Shown piece by piece: positions 23,801 through 34,910 of a DNA stretch of 54,129 bases. A program made the position numbers and the translations under genes. The notes under the pieces were generated by a model. It was not told the origin of the DNA and searched no databases. It saw nothing but the letters and a program-made list of their open reading frames with translations. Source of the stretch: Gnetum montanum (taxonomy: Eukaryota > Streptophyta > Gnetopsida > Gnetales > Gnetaceae); contig MNCI01029109.1 of assembly GCA_015680685.1 (NCBI GenBank), positions 61,450 through 115,578 on the forward strand, given 5' to 3'. Position 1 is the first letter of the stretch. Each line of letters begins with the position of its first letter.

Positions 23801-24380
23801 CGGCGTAATCGACAGCCCAAATGAAACTGGCCTGATAAAGCTTGGTGATCTCATTGCAAATTGCTAATGCCACCTCAGGTTTAACCTTTTGGGCTTTTTG
23901 CTTTACTGGTCTCAATTTTGGATCAAGGATAATGTTGTGCTGGACGATTTGATGATCCAATCTGGGCATGTCCATGTATGACAAGGCGAATGCCTTTATG
24001 TTGTCCCTAAGCACATCCTCTATGTCTTTGGCTAGTTGAGGTTGCAGTAATGTACTCAATTTTAATATTGTATTTTCTCCATCGGGCATGGCGATGGGGG
24101 TTTTGGTCAACAGGTCTTCGGTAATGTTTTCAGTTTCTATGTCGAGGGGCTTTGTCATACCTTTGTAATTATCTAGTGTTTGCTGTGTTGAGGCTACGAC
24201 TGCGTCATCTGTTGATAAACTTAAGTGGATGAGATTTATGTCGATGTTTCTCGCGATCTTCCCATACAGCCCATCAATGATTAACGATGCGGATAAATGC
24301 TGACAATCCATCAGGCTTGCTCCTGCCAATAAATAGAGAGCAGAATGAGATAATGAGTATTGTTCGATGTTCTTAGGCAA
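20835..24380 (-). pseudogene. Element A pol: RT, RNase H, second RNase H, integrase
   Basis: A single minus-strand frame of about 1181 codons with four internal stops (at 23091, 22758, 21303 and 21147) and no frameshift. RT spans about residues 150-400, with FPLPSIDQLVE and the catalytic YVDD near residue 311 (23450). RNase H follows (KKYNEVKRSCLALVFSLKKW). A second, archaeal-type RNase H starts near residue 605 (LNFDGASTSRGG, then TNNIAEYEGLIRGL and GDSQLVLNQV). Integrase has a zinc-binding region near CGGHIAPK, the first catalytic Asp in WGLDLIGP, and the Glu in QAEATNK. The second catalytic Asp is replaced by Asn in ITNNGPQF (about residue 966), which should kill strand transfer. The C-terminus ends GPYLVTKAYDNGAFKLVDMEG. 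No chromodomain is seen. The intact upstream start is uncertain; the frame may be joined to gag-protease by splicing. Confidence 0.9.
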
Positions 24381-24399
24381 CCTAAATCGTGTGCATGTG

Positions 24400-24530
24400 C
24401 ATGATGGTGGTTTATTGTCACATCAGGATGCATGGCAGTTTAAGGCCTTACCGGGCTGTGGGTGGCAGTTTAAGGCCTTACCGGGCCGCCATGGCAATTT
24501 AAGGCCATACCGGGCTGAATGTTTATTGTA
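24400..24530. repeat. Degenerate tandem repeat array 2 (CAGTTTAAGGCCTTACCGGGC units)
   Basis: Three clear units (about 24435, 24465 and 24492) of a 28-30-bp repeat GCAGTTTAAGGCCTTACCGG, plus two weaker ones at the edges. It lies between the RT frame and the promoter of the antisense gene. The core matches array 3 (TTTAAGGCCATTTCGGGCC). Confidence 0.8.
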
Positions 24531-24732
24531 AAATTTACATAGAAGAGCCTGCTCCAAAATTTTTAGTGTGGACTTCTGAAGTTGGTTTACGAAGGAATCA
24601 GGATGTGGTAGTATTTGTTCTGTTTTATATATTTTTTTTTTGTATTTTTGAACAAATTTACTTAAAATGAGTGATAAAAAAACAAAAAGAAACAAACCAC
24701 AATGCGGTGGCGGCAACGGTGATGCTCAGCAC

Positions 24733-24740
24733 TATATATA
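24733..24740 (+). promoter_or_regulatory. Candidate TATA box of the antisense gene
   Basis: TATATATA followed by GGGC lies about 300 bp before the start codon at 25040. A transcript starting about 30 bp downstream would have a leader made almost wholly of AGCGTAAAC repeats. The position outside the RT frame and the plus orientation fit an independent promoter; no expression evidence is available. Confidence 0.5.
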
Positions 24741-24769
24741 GGGCAGGGGCATCATTTGTAAACACCGTG

Positions 24770-25740
24770 AATTTGAAGTGAGTGTAGACATCGAGCGTAA
24801 GCGTAAACCCTGAGCGTAAGCATAAACAGTGAGTGTAAGCGTAAACCCTAGACCCTGAGCATAAGAGTAAACGACCAAACCCCAGCGTAAACCTCCAATT
24901 CCGGCGTAAGCGTAAACTTTCAACTCTGGAGTAGAGGCTCAGTGTGAGCATAGAGGCTTAGATAGCGTACAGGATTCAATTCGGCGTGCAGTTTCGATCC
25001 TCAGTGTAACCTGTCAATCCCAGCGTAAAGGACATCGAAATGGGCTAAGGAAAGGAGGTAGAAGGCCAGGGGAGGAAGGGGTCTGATCTGACTTTCGCGG
25101 AGGATAGCGAAGTCATGCTGCAGTGTATGCCCAGGCCGAGGGTTCCATTGTGGCCTGGATTATCACACAAGTAGGCTCTGATCCTACATATGTTAGTTAT
25201 TTTCATTTGTACATGTTTCGTAGCATAGACAGTTTCGATAGTGTAGAGGGCTTCAGCGTATACGCCCGGCGTAGACAGTTAGCGTAGAGGGTTTCTATAG
25301 CGTATAGCGTAGATGGTTTTGACTGTATGTAGCATAAACTATTTTATCAACGCATAGCATAAACAATTTTACCAGTATGAAGCGTAGACAATTTTATCAG
25401 CGTGCACGCTAGTGGTTTCACAGCGTATACGCCGATGGTTTTCACAGCGTATACGCTGAGCATAAACAGTTTATTCTTTTAGGCGGGGTATAGCGTAGAC
25501 TTGTTTTCATAGCGTTCAGCGTAAACTAGGTGCACAGTGTTCAACGTAAATTGTTTGCATAGTGTCCAGCGTAAACTGTTTGCACAGTGTCCAACGTAAA
25601 CTATCTGCACAACGTATACACTGAAGGCTTTTACGGCGTATACGCTGAGGATTTTGAAAGCATATACGCTGAGCGAAAACAGTTCTTGACAGCGTATACA
25701 TCGAGTTAGGTAGCGTATACGCCGAGCATAAATAGTTGGT
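24770..25740. repeat. AGCGTA repeats in the leader and first intron of the antisense gene
   Basis: Dozens of AGCGTAAAC, AGCGTAGAC and AGCGTATACGCC units occur at irregular spacing of about 15-35 bp. They fill the predicted 5' leader (24780-25035) and intron 1 (25200-25740), and are absent from the intervening exon 1. The same motif dominates the LTRs and the 34335-34895 leader. Confidence 0.8.
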
Positions 25741-28700
25741 AATTTTTTCTAAGTGTCTTCCTACAATGTGAAATTTTGTTTTTTTATCTCATTTTCATGT
25801 ATGGCTGATTTATCGTGGCATTTTGGTTGCTTGCAGGGACACTGAACCTTTTCTCTTGGTAGTTGAGCTAGTCAGAGTATTGGTGTGGTTTGGCCCCATT
25901 GAGGCCGATGAACCTACCCCGAATCTGACTATTGACAACAATGGGGTCTGGTTTAGGGAAGGGGCATGTGAATTCCTCGCCTTCATGTTGGACAGATTTA
26001 AGGTGGTTTTCTGGTTGCACCTAAGCGAACAAGTGGCACGGAGCATGCTTGAGGCCATGTTGCCGGGAGCCTCAGAGGGTGTCGCGGTCTTCATGGAAGA
26101 CATTGACCAGGGGCCGCTTGTAACCGAGGATGGTTCTTATGGTGGGCCCAGGTCTACTTGCCCATTAGCGCGCGTGTGGGCCCAATTGCCGCAAGGGCAT
26201 GATTATCTCAACAACACCCTATTTTTGGCTACGCGTGCACACACGCTATTCCAGAACCCTCCTGGCACAGTGTACCGGGTAGATAGGTATGATTGTTTAA
26301 GCTTGTCATTTTCATTTTTTTCTTTTTTTTGTCGTTTGGAATTTGCTTCTGTTTTGACAACCGTTCTTTTGTAGGCCCCAAGTTAACCAATACGGAACAT
26401 GCGTTGATGATGATGGACTTGCCCTAGCTCATATCGCTCTAGAGGCTTTTATGGTGAGTCCCACCCTTCGTGGAGCTGTATTAGCTCAAACCAAGGGTGA
26501 TATTATCCATTTTCACAAACGATTCTCTAGAGCATTCGCACTGTGCAAAGCTCGTGGATGGTTGCATGAAGATTGGTCGCATAAGGGACCAATTTTTCCT
26601 TGTGACTCTGACTTGGGTAGCACCTCTAAGTCCACTGCTGAAGGTAAGTGATAATATTTTCTAGATGTGTTAACATGTTTGTTCAACTGCCGGGGGTTAT
26701 ACTGATATGATGATTTTGAATTGTATTTACAGTTGATGTCCCTCCTGGCGGAGACCCTGTCGCAACAGGGCGAACTGAGAGTACCCTCTAAATGAAGTTT
26801 GGGGAGATCAGTAAGGCTCAGAAATGGTTGCGCACTCATGCCCCACCATCCATCATCCGTTTTTTAGACGATGCCGGCCTTATGGAGCTCTTTACAACCT
26901 CGAGCCCTGATGTGTTGATAGCAGAAATGATCAGGATCGTGGATTCCTTTGACAAGTCTGTCTCTTACTATAGCACCTGGATTAAGGGTGTTAAGATAGT
27001 TTTCCATCTGTCGCCTGAATTCTTTTCGAACTTGTTTGGTGTATCGACGGATGGTATAAATGTAGTTTTGGACAGGGCTCATAAAGAGCTCCATACGGTT
27101 CGTGAATTAGAGGATTGGTTGGGCGTTACCAAGGGTGCTAAGGGATTCCCTATGCAGGGGAAGTCAAAAGTTGAGGAACTTAATGAATTATATCCCCTGT
27201 TTAGGGCACGGGTATTCCCTAAATCCCTTTCCCAGGTGCGGAGTCTTGGTGTTGAAGCTTTGCGTATTATGCGAATCGTCCTAGAAACCGGAATGGATTA
27301 TAACTGGGCCCAATTTTTGTTGTCGGGCCTTCATAAGGAGATAGTGTGATTGCACTCAAATGTCGAGGCACAATCTCACTTTACCTTTGCATTCTTTGCT
27401 GGTTATCTTCATCGCTTAGCCGAGTTTCTAGTGGTTCGCGAGAACAATAAGTATGTTCTACGGGATCGAGGTCAACTATCCCGCCCGTGGATCAACCATT
27501 TGTTTGAAATAGCCAAGTCCCAAGATACGCCTAAGGGAATTGATGAATTCGTATCTATCACGATAGGAGGGTCATCTGGTACCTCAATCCACACACGTGA
27601 CAGTGTGGGATTGGAACTAGACGACGTGCCGTATACTGCCAAGAGAGTAGAACGGGTCATCAAAGAGACCATCGGTAAGGCTAAGTCGAAGCTGACGAAG
27701 CATGAACATTCAACCGAGGAGGCCTCAAATGTGGATGAGCCACGGGTGAAGCATATACGGTTCAAGATGCCTGCCCGAGGTAAGTAAACTTAGTACATTT
27801 ATTGCTTTATCGTTTCTTCTTATTCATAATTTATTTACTTTGACCACTTACATGTCACTGATGCCTCTAGACTTGACTCAAGAAATGAGGAGGCAGGAAT
27901 TAGAGACTATCATTGAAGAGGAGGAAGCTAAAATAGAGTTAATGACTGAGGAGGAGGATGTGGGAAAAGATCAAGCAGGAGAGATGGAAGAACTAAGGGA
28001 AGACACCACCGAGACTGAACTGGTAGATGACCAGAGTGATGTCGATGAAATGTTCAGCAGCTTCCTTAAGGGAAGACTGGACTTAGGTGAACCCCCAAAC
28101 CCAGAAGGAGATCGAGAACATGGTATGTTTTCATTCATTTTATTATGTTACTTTGTGAGTTGTTGTTTTATGGTGTTTTACTTTTATTTTTTTTATCCCT
28201 TCCAGACGAAGGTAGTGAAACCAGAACGATGCGGCTGGACATGCCCATGAAAATGGCTCCCCCTGAAAGGACTGCGGAGGTTAGTCCGTCTCGTACTCGT
28301 GGACCATTTACTTGGATCGAAATGCCAAGTAAAATGGATTTTGTGGCTAGTATCGTTGAGGAGGTTGTTGAATGCATTCAGGAAGCCCACCCTGAGATAG
28401 GTATAAATGTTTCGAGTTTTTTGCAGCTTTAGAGCTTCACACCCCATTTTTGTCGTTTTAGCATTTGTTCTTTTCGTGTGCATAGGTGCCAAACTGAGGT
28501 GGGATCCCTCTGAGATAGTTAGCATAGAGATTTTGCCCACACTATCCCCAGAAGTCGAGCAGGTACCAAGGCCAGTTTATGAGGAGGTGGTGGAGGGTCT
28601 TGTACACAACGCCAAATCACTTTGGACTTGGAGGCGTTCCATCAAGCAGTTGTGGTTGCAAGTTCAAGCAAAGGAGAAGGAAGTTTCCGAGTTGTTAGTT

Positions 28701-29472
28701 GAGCGTGACGATCTCAAGGCTTGGTATGAGTTCGCCTCTACTAAACTAAGTGGTGATCACTCTTGGCAGACTTTTGAGGTCACGTATACTAGATACTGGA
28801 ACCTACTCAATCGCCACGCGTCATTGATGCAGAAACTAGTAGAGCGTAAGGCCCAAGTGGATTTACTAAACCTCAAGTGCCAAGATTGGAAGGCTTTCAC
28901 TTCCAAGGTACGCAAATGGGGTCAGGATGAAAAGAACCACAAGCATCATTATAAGAGATCGTTGAAGGAAGTATCTATTGAAAAGTGTCAACTCAAAATG
29001 TTTGTGGAGGGTCTGGGTCTGCGCTCTGCGTTCAATACCTTTGCTCAAAACACAACTGTTGAGATGGAATCGCCTACAAGGGTGATTACAACCGCTTCTG
29101 GGGAGGTTTAGGTGGGTGAATTCCCTTTAAAGCGTCCTACCTGGTTAGCTGTTGACAAGGGGAAGGCCTTGGCAGATGTTGACCTAGGCCTTGATGGGAC
29201 TGATTGGACCAGTGTCTCAGAAGAGGAAATCCTTCGTCAGCTGGAATTCGGTTTAGGGGGATCCCCTATGGTAAGCATTCTATTATTATAAAACTCATTT
29301 GGTAAATAATGTTTGAAGTTTTTTCTTTATTTTGTTCTTACGTTGATTGTCTCATTTTTTGGATTTTCAGGATCAAGGTGGTGATAATGTCCAAGAAGCT
29401 GGCCCCAGTAGAGCGGGGGCCCATGATGCCAGCAGGTCTAAAGGGGATGATCCTCTTGTCCCTGATATTTAG
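25040..29472 (+). pseudogene. Antisense eight-exon gene: FCP1/NIF-like pseudo-phosphatase domain plus retroelement aORF-like and coiled-coil regions
   Basis: Predicted exons are 25040-25170, 25837-26286, 26375-26643, 26733-27779, 27871-28122, 28206-28400, 28486-29270 and 29371-29472. All introns are GT-AG; the first is 666 bp and the others 83-100 bp. The phases agree and give 1076 codons. In-frame stops fall at codons 3, 303, 489 and 990. Residues about 50-215 fit the FCP1/NIF HAD fold: a motif-I-like LLVVELVRVLV, EFLAFMLDRFKVVFW, PLARVW, and NTL-11 residues-NPPGT. The motif-I aspartate is Glu and the usual DD before NPP is absent, so catalysis is unlikely. Residues about 300-590 (GVKIVFHLSPEFFSNLFGVS) recall plant retrotransposon aORF proteins. 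Residues about 640-710 are very acidic, and about 810-950 look coiled-coil. The gene lies between the protease and RT of element A, on the opposite strand. The exon model is inferred from splice signals. Confidence 0.75.
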
Positions 29473-29550
29473 TTTTTGTTGTGAAATTATTCTGACTTAA
29501 ATTTATACAGGAATTGTAAATTGAAAATTTCGAGTTGTATTGAATAGATG

Positions 29551-29556
29551 AATAAA
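29551..29556 (+). terminator. Candidate poly(A) signal of the antisense gene
   Basis: AATAAA lies 79 bp after the TAG stop at 29470-29472, in AT-rich sequence, before repeat array 3. Confidence 0.5.
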
Positions 29557-29829
29557 ATGAGTTAACCCTTGTAATTGTACATCATTACATGTATATGTAT
29601 AAAATTTTTTGTTGATCTTAAGTTTAATGGTAAAACATGACACAACAATGTAAAATATTTTGGTTTGTTTTTTTGGTTTAAGTGTAGTGCACGAACGTAA
29701 TTATAAGGAGGAATGTAATGATAAATGGAAGATAATCGCAAAAATTATTATTGACAACGTGACAATGCAAGCGTAAATTCAAACAGTGAGCCGGAATTTC
29801 GGAGAAAAACAAAGTATAAATGGATGATC

Positions 29830-30140
29830 TAATTTAAGGCCATTTCGGGCCACATACGCACTAGTTTAAAGCCATTTCAGGCCATATGTGTAGTTTAAGG
29901 CCATTTCGGGCCCCAACGTAAGCAAGAGACGTTTTGAATGACATGGATTTCTCGATTGACCAACCATCTCTGATCGTGGCTAGTTTTATGTCGTTGCGGA
30001 CATGATAGTTTAACGTTATTCCAGACTTGGAATGTAGTTTAATGTCATTTCGGACTTGTTGTAGTTTAACGTCATTTCGGACATGGAATATAGTTTAACA
30101 TCATTTCGGACAGTTTATAGTTTAACGTCATTTTGGACCA
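29830..30140. repeat. Degenerate tandem repeat array 3 (TAGTTTAACGTCATTTCGGAC units)
   Basis: About nine units of 25-33 bp. The first three have the form TTTAAGGCCATTTCGGGCC, the later six TAGTTTAACGTCATTTCGG. It ends 15 bp before the stop of the protease frame. Confidence 0.85.
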
Positions 30141-30154
30141 TTTGTTTTTGTTAT

Positions 30155-31501
30155 TTATTGGTTTAGTAATTTTTTGATTCTTCGCATTTTAACGTTGGGA
30201 GTAGAGTTAGCGAGTATGATTCTATATTCAGCATCCCCTTCACTGATCACGTTGAATGGTAATTCAGCCCAAGGGATGTCTAATGGAATTGTTTCCACAT
30301 TAGTGTTTTCTTGCGCTTTAGCATGTATCATGGTTTCTGTGTCAGTTGTGGTTTCTAAGTGAGGTTGCGTATGTACAATGTCAGACCTAGGTATTTCTGT
30401 TTTGGGTGGATTTTCTCTTACGTTTGAAGGATTATCGCTTACCAGTTGTTGTTCATTTATGTCATGATGTCTAGGCTCTTCGAGCTTAACCTCTGAGCCT
30501 TGGTCTGTGTCTATGTACGATGAGATGATGGGTGTTGCAGCCTTCCCATGTATGATGATTTCACCACCTTCATAAGGCAGGTGAATTTCTTGGTGAATGG
30601 GGGATGAGACTGCTTTAAGTTGGGCCAACCAGGGCCTTCCCAAGATTAGGTTGAACCCTGGCATTTCATCAATTACCACAAAGTCAACAGATGTGGGGAA
30701 TTGGTCCCCTGCTATGAAATCTAAAGTCATGGTGCCTTTGACTATGATGCGCGACCCATTAAACGATTTCAAGCATGTGGTGGCAGTTGGTCTGATTAGT
30801 TCTGTAAGCCCCAGTTGTTCGACAATGGGGTATGGCACTACATTCGTGGTAGCTCCATCATCTACATGGACCCTATGTATCTTGAATTGGTTTACTCGTA
30901 TTGTTATGAACATAGGAGCTGTTGTTATCTCTCCTGTTTTCCTATCCACCTTGATGTTATCATTGTGGAAACTTAATGGCTTGGAAGTTGACCCTTGAGG
31001 CGAGTACATTACCACATGAATTGAAGGTTCATTTGGGGGCAAGTCCTCGCTTACTGGGATAGATGTTAACATGCACACCAAAGCTTCACGATGGGTTTGA
31101 GATGTTAGCACTAGGTCGTATAAACTTAATGAAGTATTTTTTTGTTTGAGTGCTTGCATGACTTGTGTTAGGGAGGTTTCTAGGTCTCTACTATTGGGCG
31201 CATGCTTGTCAGGGGTGACTTGGTCCATTAGGCCCAATAGTTTTATTTCGTGCATCGTCGGTTTGTCATTTTTGCCCGAAATCATTGATTTGGGCGTATC
31301 GTGTTTTCTGGATGATTCACCCTCATGGCCTGTGTTTGGTTTATCGTTAGATGGTGTCATGAGTACTGCGTTGAGCGGGGTAGGTTTAGGAGGTCCTACG
31401 GCTAGTCGTTGGCGCTCCTTCTCTAACCGTTCGCGCGTAAGTTTATTTGCTAAGCGTTCTCGTGTGTGGCATGGAGGTGCAGTTAGTTTCAGGGCCTTAG
31501 G
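30155..31501 (-). pseudogene. Element A protease region
   Basis: The minus-strand continuation of the gag frame after the TAG at 31502; the open part with Met runs 31360-30155 (401 aa). A retropepsin-type core sits at about residues 165-265: VHVDDGATTNVV holds the active-site Asp, with the usual DSGA replaced by DDGA, and NLILGRPWL forms the conserved C-terminal strand. It would cut the polyprotein in the particle. N- and C-terminal flanks are hydrophilic and probably linkers. It ends in TAA at 30155-30157. It is in the same phase as gag, so gag-protease was one ORF of 1378 codons. Confidence 0.85.
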
Positions 31502-32040
31502 CTATTTTGGGATTCGTACTACGTATGGAGTCAGGCGGGGTTGCGGTTGGATAGTTGCATGTGGTTGAGTGCCTGGCTGGCTGGGCACCCTGATGACATA
31601 AGGGCTGGGTTTATCCATTTGCGAAGTGGAGGATTGGTGATCACTAGAACGTTCGAGTGTCCTAACAACGTATGGAGTTGGCTTAACTGGAGGTTGTACC
31701 TCCGCTATTGCAACGACAGGTGGTACTTGGACTATGTAGGGGGCAGGCCGAATAGAAGGTGTTTGTGATTTTGTGGTAGTAGCAGTGGGAGGTATGTGCA
31801 CCACATATGGTTTTTCGCATGTTGGGGTGTTAGAAGTTACTATGGCAGGGGGTACTCTGATGACATAAGGCTTCTGAGGGGAGTAGGATGATTGAGGGGC
31901 GAATGCTTGTACAGTGGGTAGAATACGCACCACAAATGGTTTATTAGGCATTTGCTGGTCATGATCGGAATAGACAGTGTTAATGCTAGGTGTTTCAGGT
32001 TCGTTATCGAGGTAGATTGTGTTGATCACGTACGGTGCCT
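31502..32040 (-). repeat. PYVVRIP linear-motif repeats in gag-protease linker of element A
   Basis: Eight spaced copies, N to C: APYVINTIYL, KPFVVRILP, KPYVIRVPP, KPYVVHIPP, APYIVQVPP, TPYVVRTLE, SPYVIRVPS, TPYVVRIPK. Spacing is about 20-30 residues of polar, Pro/Thr/Ser-rich sequence. DNA repeats are imperfect, so selection at protein level is plausible. Element H has three similar motifs at the same place in gag. Confidence 0.85.
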
Positions 32041-34291
32041 CTTTGGTATTTAAAGGATCTTTATGCACACCCATGGCTTGGTTTTGTGGTTGGACCAGGT
32101 TGGCCTCATCAAAAGTGATTTGGCCTCCGTCGATCATTCGTTGGATGTCTTGTTCTAGGGTGAAATAGTAATCTATGCCATGCTCATTACATTGGTGATA
32201 GTCGCAGAAGCGGTCCATTCTAAAGACTTTTGGTACTAGAGGCTCATCCGGCGTTGCCAAGCTTGGGTTCTGAACCAGTTGACAGAACCGATCATGTCTT
32301 TGGATAGCAGCAGGGGATAACTGTTTATGTTTCATTAATCCAGCCTTCAGGAGTTGATCGAATAGTTGCGATGGCTTCATAGGCAGTGGTGTGTATTGGG
32401 AGGGTTCTTTCCTCTCAAATTTTCTCGTACGATTCGGTGTTGGGTTTTGTGATGAGGATGATTTTGGCACGGTCGCGGTGGTAGGTTTAGCGTAATTAGT
32501 AGGGGCAACAGGCGGTTTGCGTTGTTGTCCCATATTTGCTTGTTGTGTTTCCGCTACTGCTGCTATAGTTGTTTTAGCCTTTTCTTTATCTTTCTTACTG
32601 TGTTGATTCTTAAAGGCTAAATACGTAGGATCATGGCTATTTTGGGCTGCCTCTTCTATGTTTTTAATCTGTACAAAGGCTTGATTAAGGTTACACGCAT
32701 TGAGATAATATAACCTGGATTTTTCAAAGTCGTTAACAGTCCCTTTTAGAATGGTGAGGAGATACGTCTCAGGGATTGGCTCATGGAGCTCATTGAGAGC
32801 AGCACTCCACCTTTGGATGAATTTTTGTACGGGTTCTAGAGGTGCTTGTTTGACCTATATAAGGCTATCAAGTGTCACTTTAGGTTTCAAGTTATACTTG
32901 AACCTGGTAACGAATTGATGTAACAACTCCTCTAGAGAAAATATCAAGTTTCTTGGCAAAGCCCGATACCAATCAAGTGCTCTCCCTGCGAGGGACATAG
33001 GGAACACTCGCAAAATGGCATGTGGCCACACCTGGAGTAATGCGCATTCTAGTCTAAATGTTATAAGGTGAGCATTGGGGTCTGTCTCCTCGTATTTAGT
33101 TAGCGTAGGCAATGATACACCCTTGGGTAATGTTAGGGGCTGAATCGAAGAGCTGATAGGGTCATCGTGATAAAAATCTACTACCTTCAGCTCTCCGTCA
33201 GCGGCTGTCTTGAGGCGTTTGACCTCGTCGGTTAATTTCTGCATTAGCTTTTTAGCGTCAGCCCAGTCTTGGGTGCTAGGTGAGATGGCGGGTTGGGGAT
33301 GTTATACGGTATACATGTTAGATTGTTGGACAGTGGGTTGGAAGGCGAACAATTGTGTAGTTGGAGGCTGTACTTGCAGGATATTTATAGTGGGTGGTAC
33401 TATGGGTGGCACATTATAGGCAAGGGGTGGTTGTTGTTGTGGTTGTCCTTGAGGGATGTTGGCCGGTGGAATTGTGTGAGGTGGTATGTTATAGGGAGGG
33501 GGTTGATGTGATTGATTACCAATCGCTGCCCATTGCCCGGTCATGTTTTGTGTAGGAACCCCCTGAACTTGTTGGGTTGCAGTCATAAAAGGGGCTCCGT
33601 GAGCTTGGATCTGGGGAATATAATGAGCAGACGTAGAAGTCGGTATCACATGCGGCATCCCGATCACTCGAGGCAGGAAGGTTGCTCCTACGTTATTTCG
33701 AGAGGGTTGTACTTGCGAGGATGGGCCTACGGTTGCAACGAGGAGAATAGCAAGAGGGAGTGTATTGAGTTGCAGGTCGCTTGCAGGGGGAATATGAACA
33801 AGTGCGGATGATTCTGGCAGAGGTATTTGTGCTTGGGTCAATCTAAAGTGTTGAAGGTACGTAATCTCCCCTGTAACTGGATGAAACGACGGGTTGACAT
33901 AGGTTTGTGGACTAAGCATATGGTACGAATCTTCATGCTCAGATTGGGCTACGAAGTCATCATCCTCTTCCGATTGAGGATTTACTACGGGCTGATCTAG
34001 AGACTGGCTCCTTTGCAGGAGGAGTTGTGTGATGAGCTCAGAGTAAGGCTCTGGAAGGGGGATGATATCGTATGGGGAAGGAATGAACTCTTATCCTTCC
34101 CTATAGAAAAGTTCGTATTGCCTCCTAACTTCTATTTCGGCTCGGTCCACAGCTAGGCCGGCTTGTATTTTCACGCATATGAAATTGTATTGGTCTTGAG
34201 TTATAATGTTAGACGATGGGTTCCTTCCTTGCAATCTAAGAGAATGGCGAGGCCCCACTGTGGGTTGTACCACGGGTTGTTGAATGGCCAT
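31502..34291 (-). pseudogene. Element A gag
   Basis: One minus-strand frame from ATG 34291 with stops at 34091, 33302 and 32855, and a fourth at 31502, where it would run on into protease. The N-terminal 60 residues are basic (GPRHSLRLQGRNP). Residues about 150-330 are rich in Pro, Gln and Asn (PPYNIPPHTIPPANIPQGQP) and likely disordered. The capsid-like retrotransposon gag domain runs about 33200-32700 (ALDWYRALPRNLIFSLEELLHQFVTRF). A CxxH-type zinc-binding segment lies near 32200 (FCDYHQCNEHGIDYYF). The C-terminal 180 residues carry the PYVVRIP repeats described separately. It packages element RNA into particles. The ATG was chosen as the first in the frame after the leader repeats. Confidence 0.85.
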
Positions 34292-34334
34292 AGTGCCTAC
34301 AAGGTCTATGACCTAGGTGGTTGTAGCGGTGGAG

Positions 34335-34895
34335 TTTGTGGTGTACAGCGTATAGACTGGGTCTTAACGTATAAGCTTCAACTACGAGCGTATAACGACG
34401 GCGTATAGGTATACAACATATAGTGTCAGCATAGAGAATCTATGGCATAGAGCATGCAGCGTATACACTAAGCAGCGTAGACAGCGTCTGCGTACAGAAT
34501 AGACAGAGTCTACATCGTAGAGAGTGCAGTGTAAACTTAACAGCAGCGTATACGTCAGCAGCATAGACAGAGTCTTGTGTGCAGCGTAGACAAAGTTTAC
34601 AGCGTAAAGGGTGCAGCGTATACGTCGACAGCATAGACAGAGTCTTGTGTGCAGTGTAGACAAAGGCTACAGCATGAAGTGTGTAGCATGTATGTCAGTA
34701 GCGTAAACAAAGTTCTGTGTGCAGCGTAGACAGAGTCTATCACGTAGAGTGTGTGCGGTGTATATTCACCAGCGTAGACGTTGGGGATTTTGCAGACAAG
34801 GTCGACTTGTAGTCAGCAGCATGTACGCTGGGGGTTCTGTGGACAAGGATAGCGTATACTCAACAGCGTAGATGCTGAGAGTTCTGAAGCACAGT
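34335..34895. repeat. AGCGTA repeats in the 5' leader of element A
   Basis: Irregular tandem units with AGCGTAGACA, AGCGTATACGTC and CAGAGTCTTGTGTGCAGCG fill the leader between primer site and gag start. Longer units of about 80 bp with GACAGAGTCTTGTGTGCAG recur at 34566, 34632 and 34705. Confidence 0.85.
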
Positions 34896-34910
34896 AATTT
34901 TTAAGTAGTT

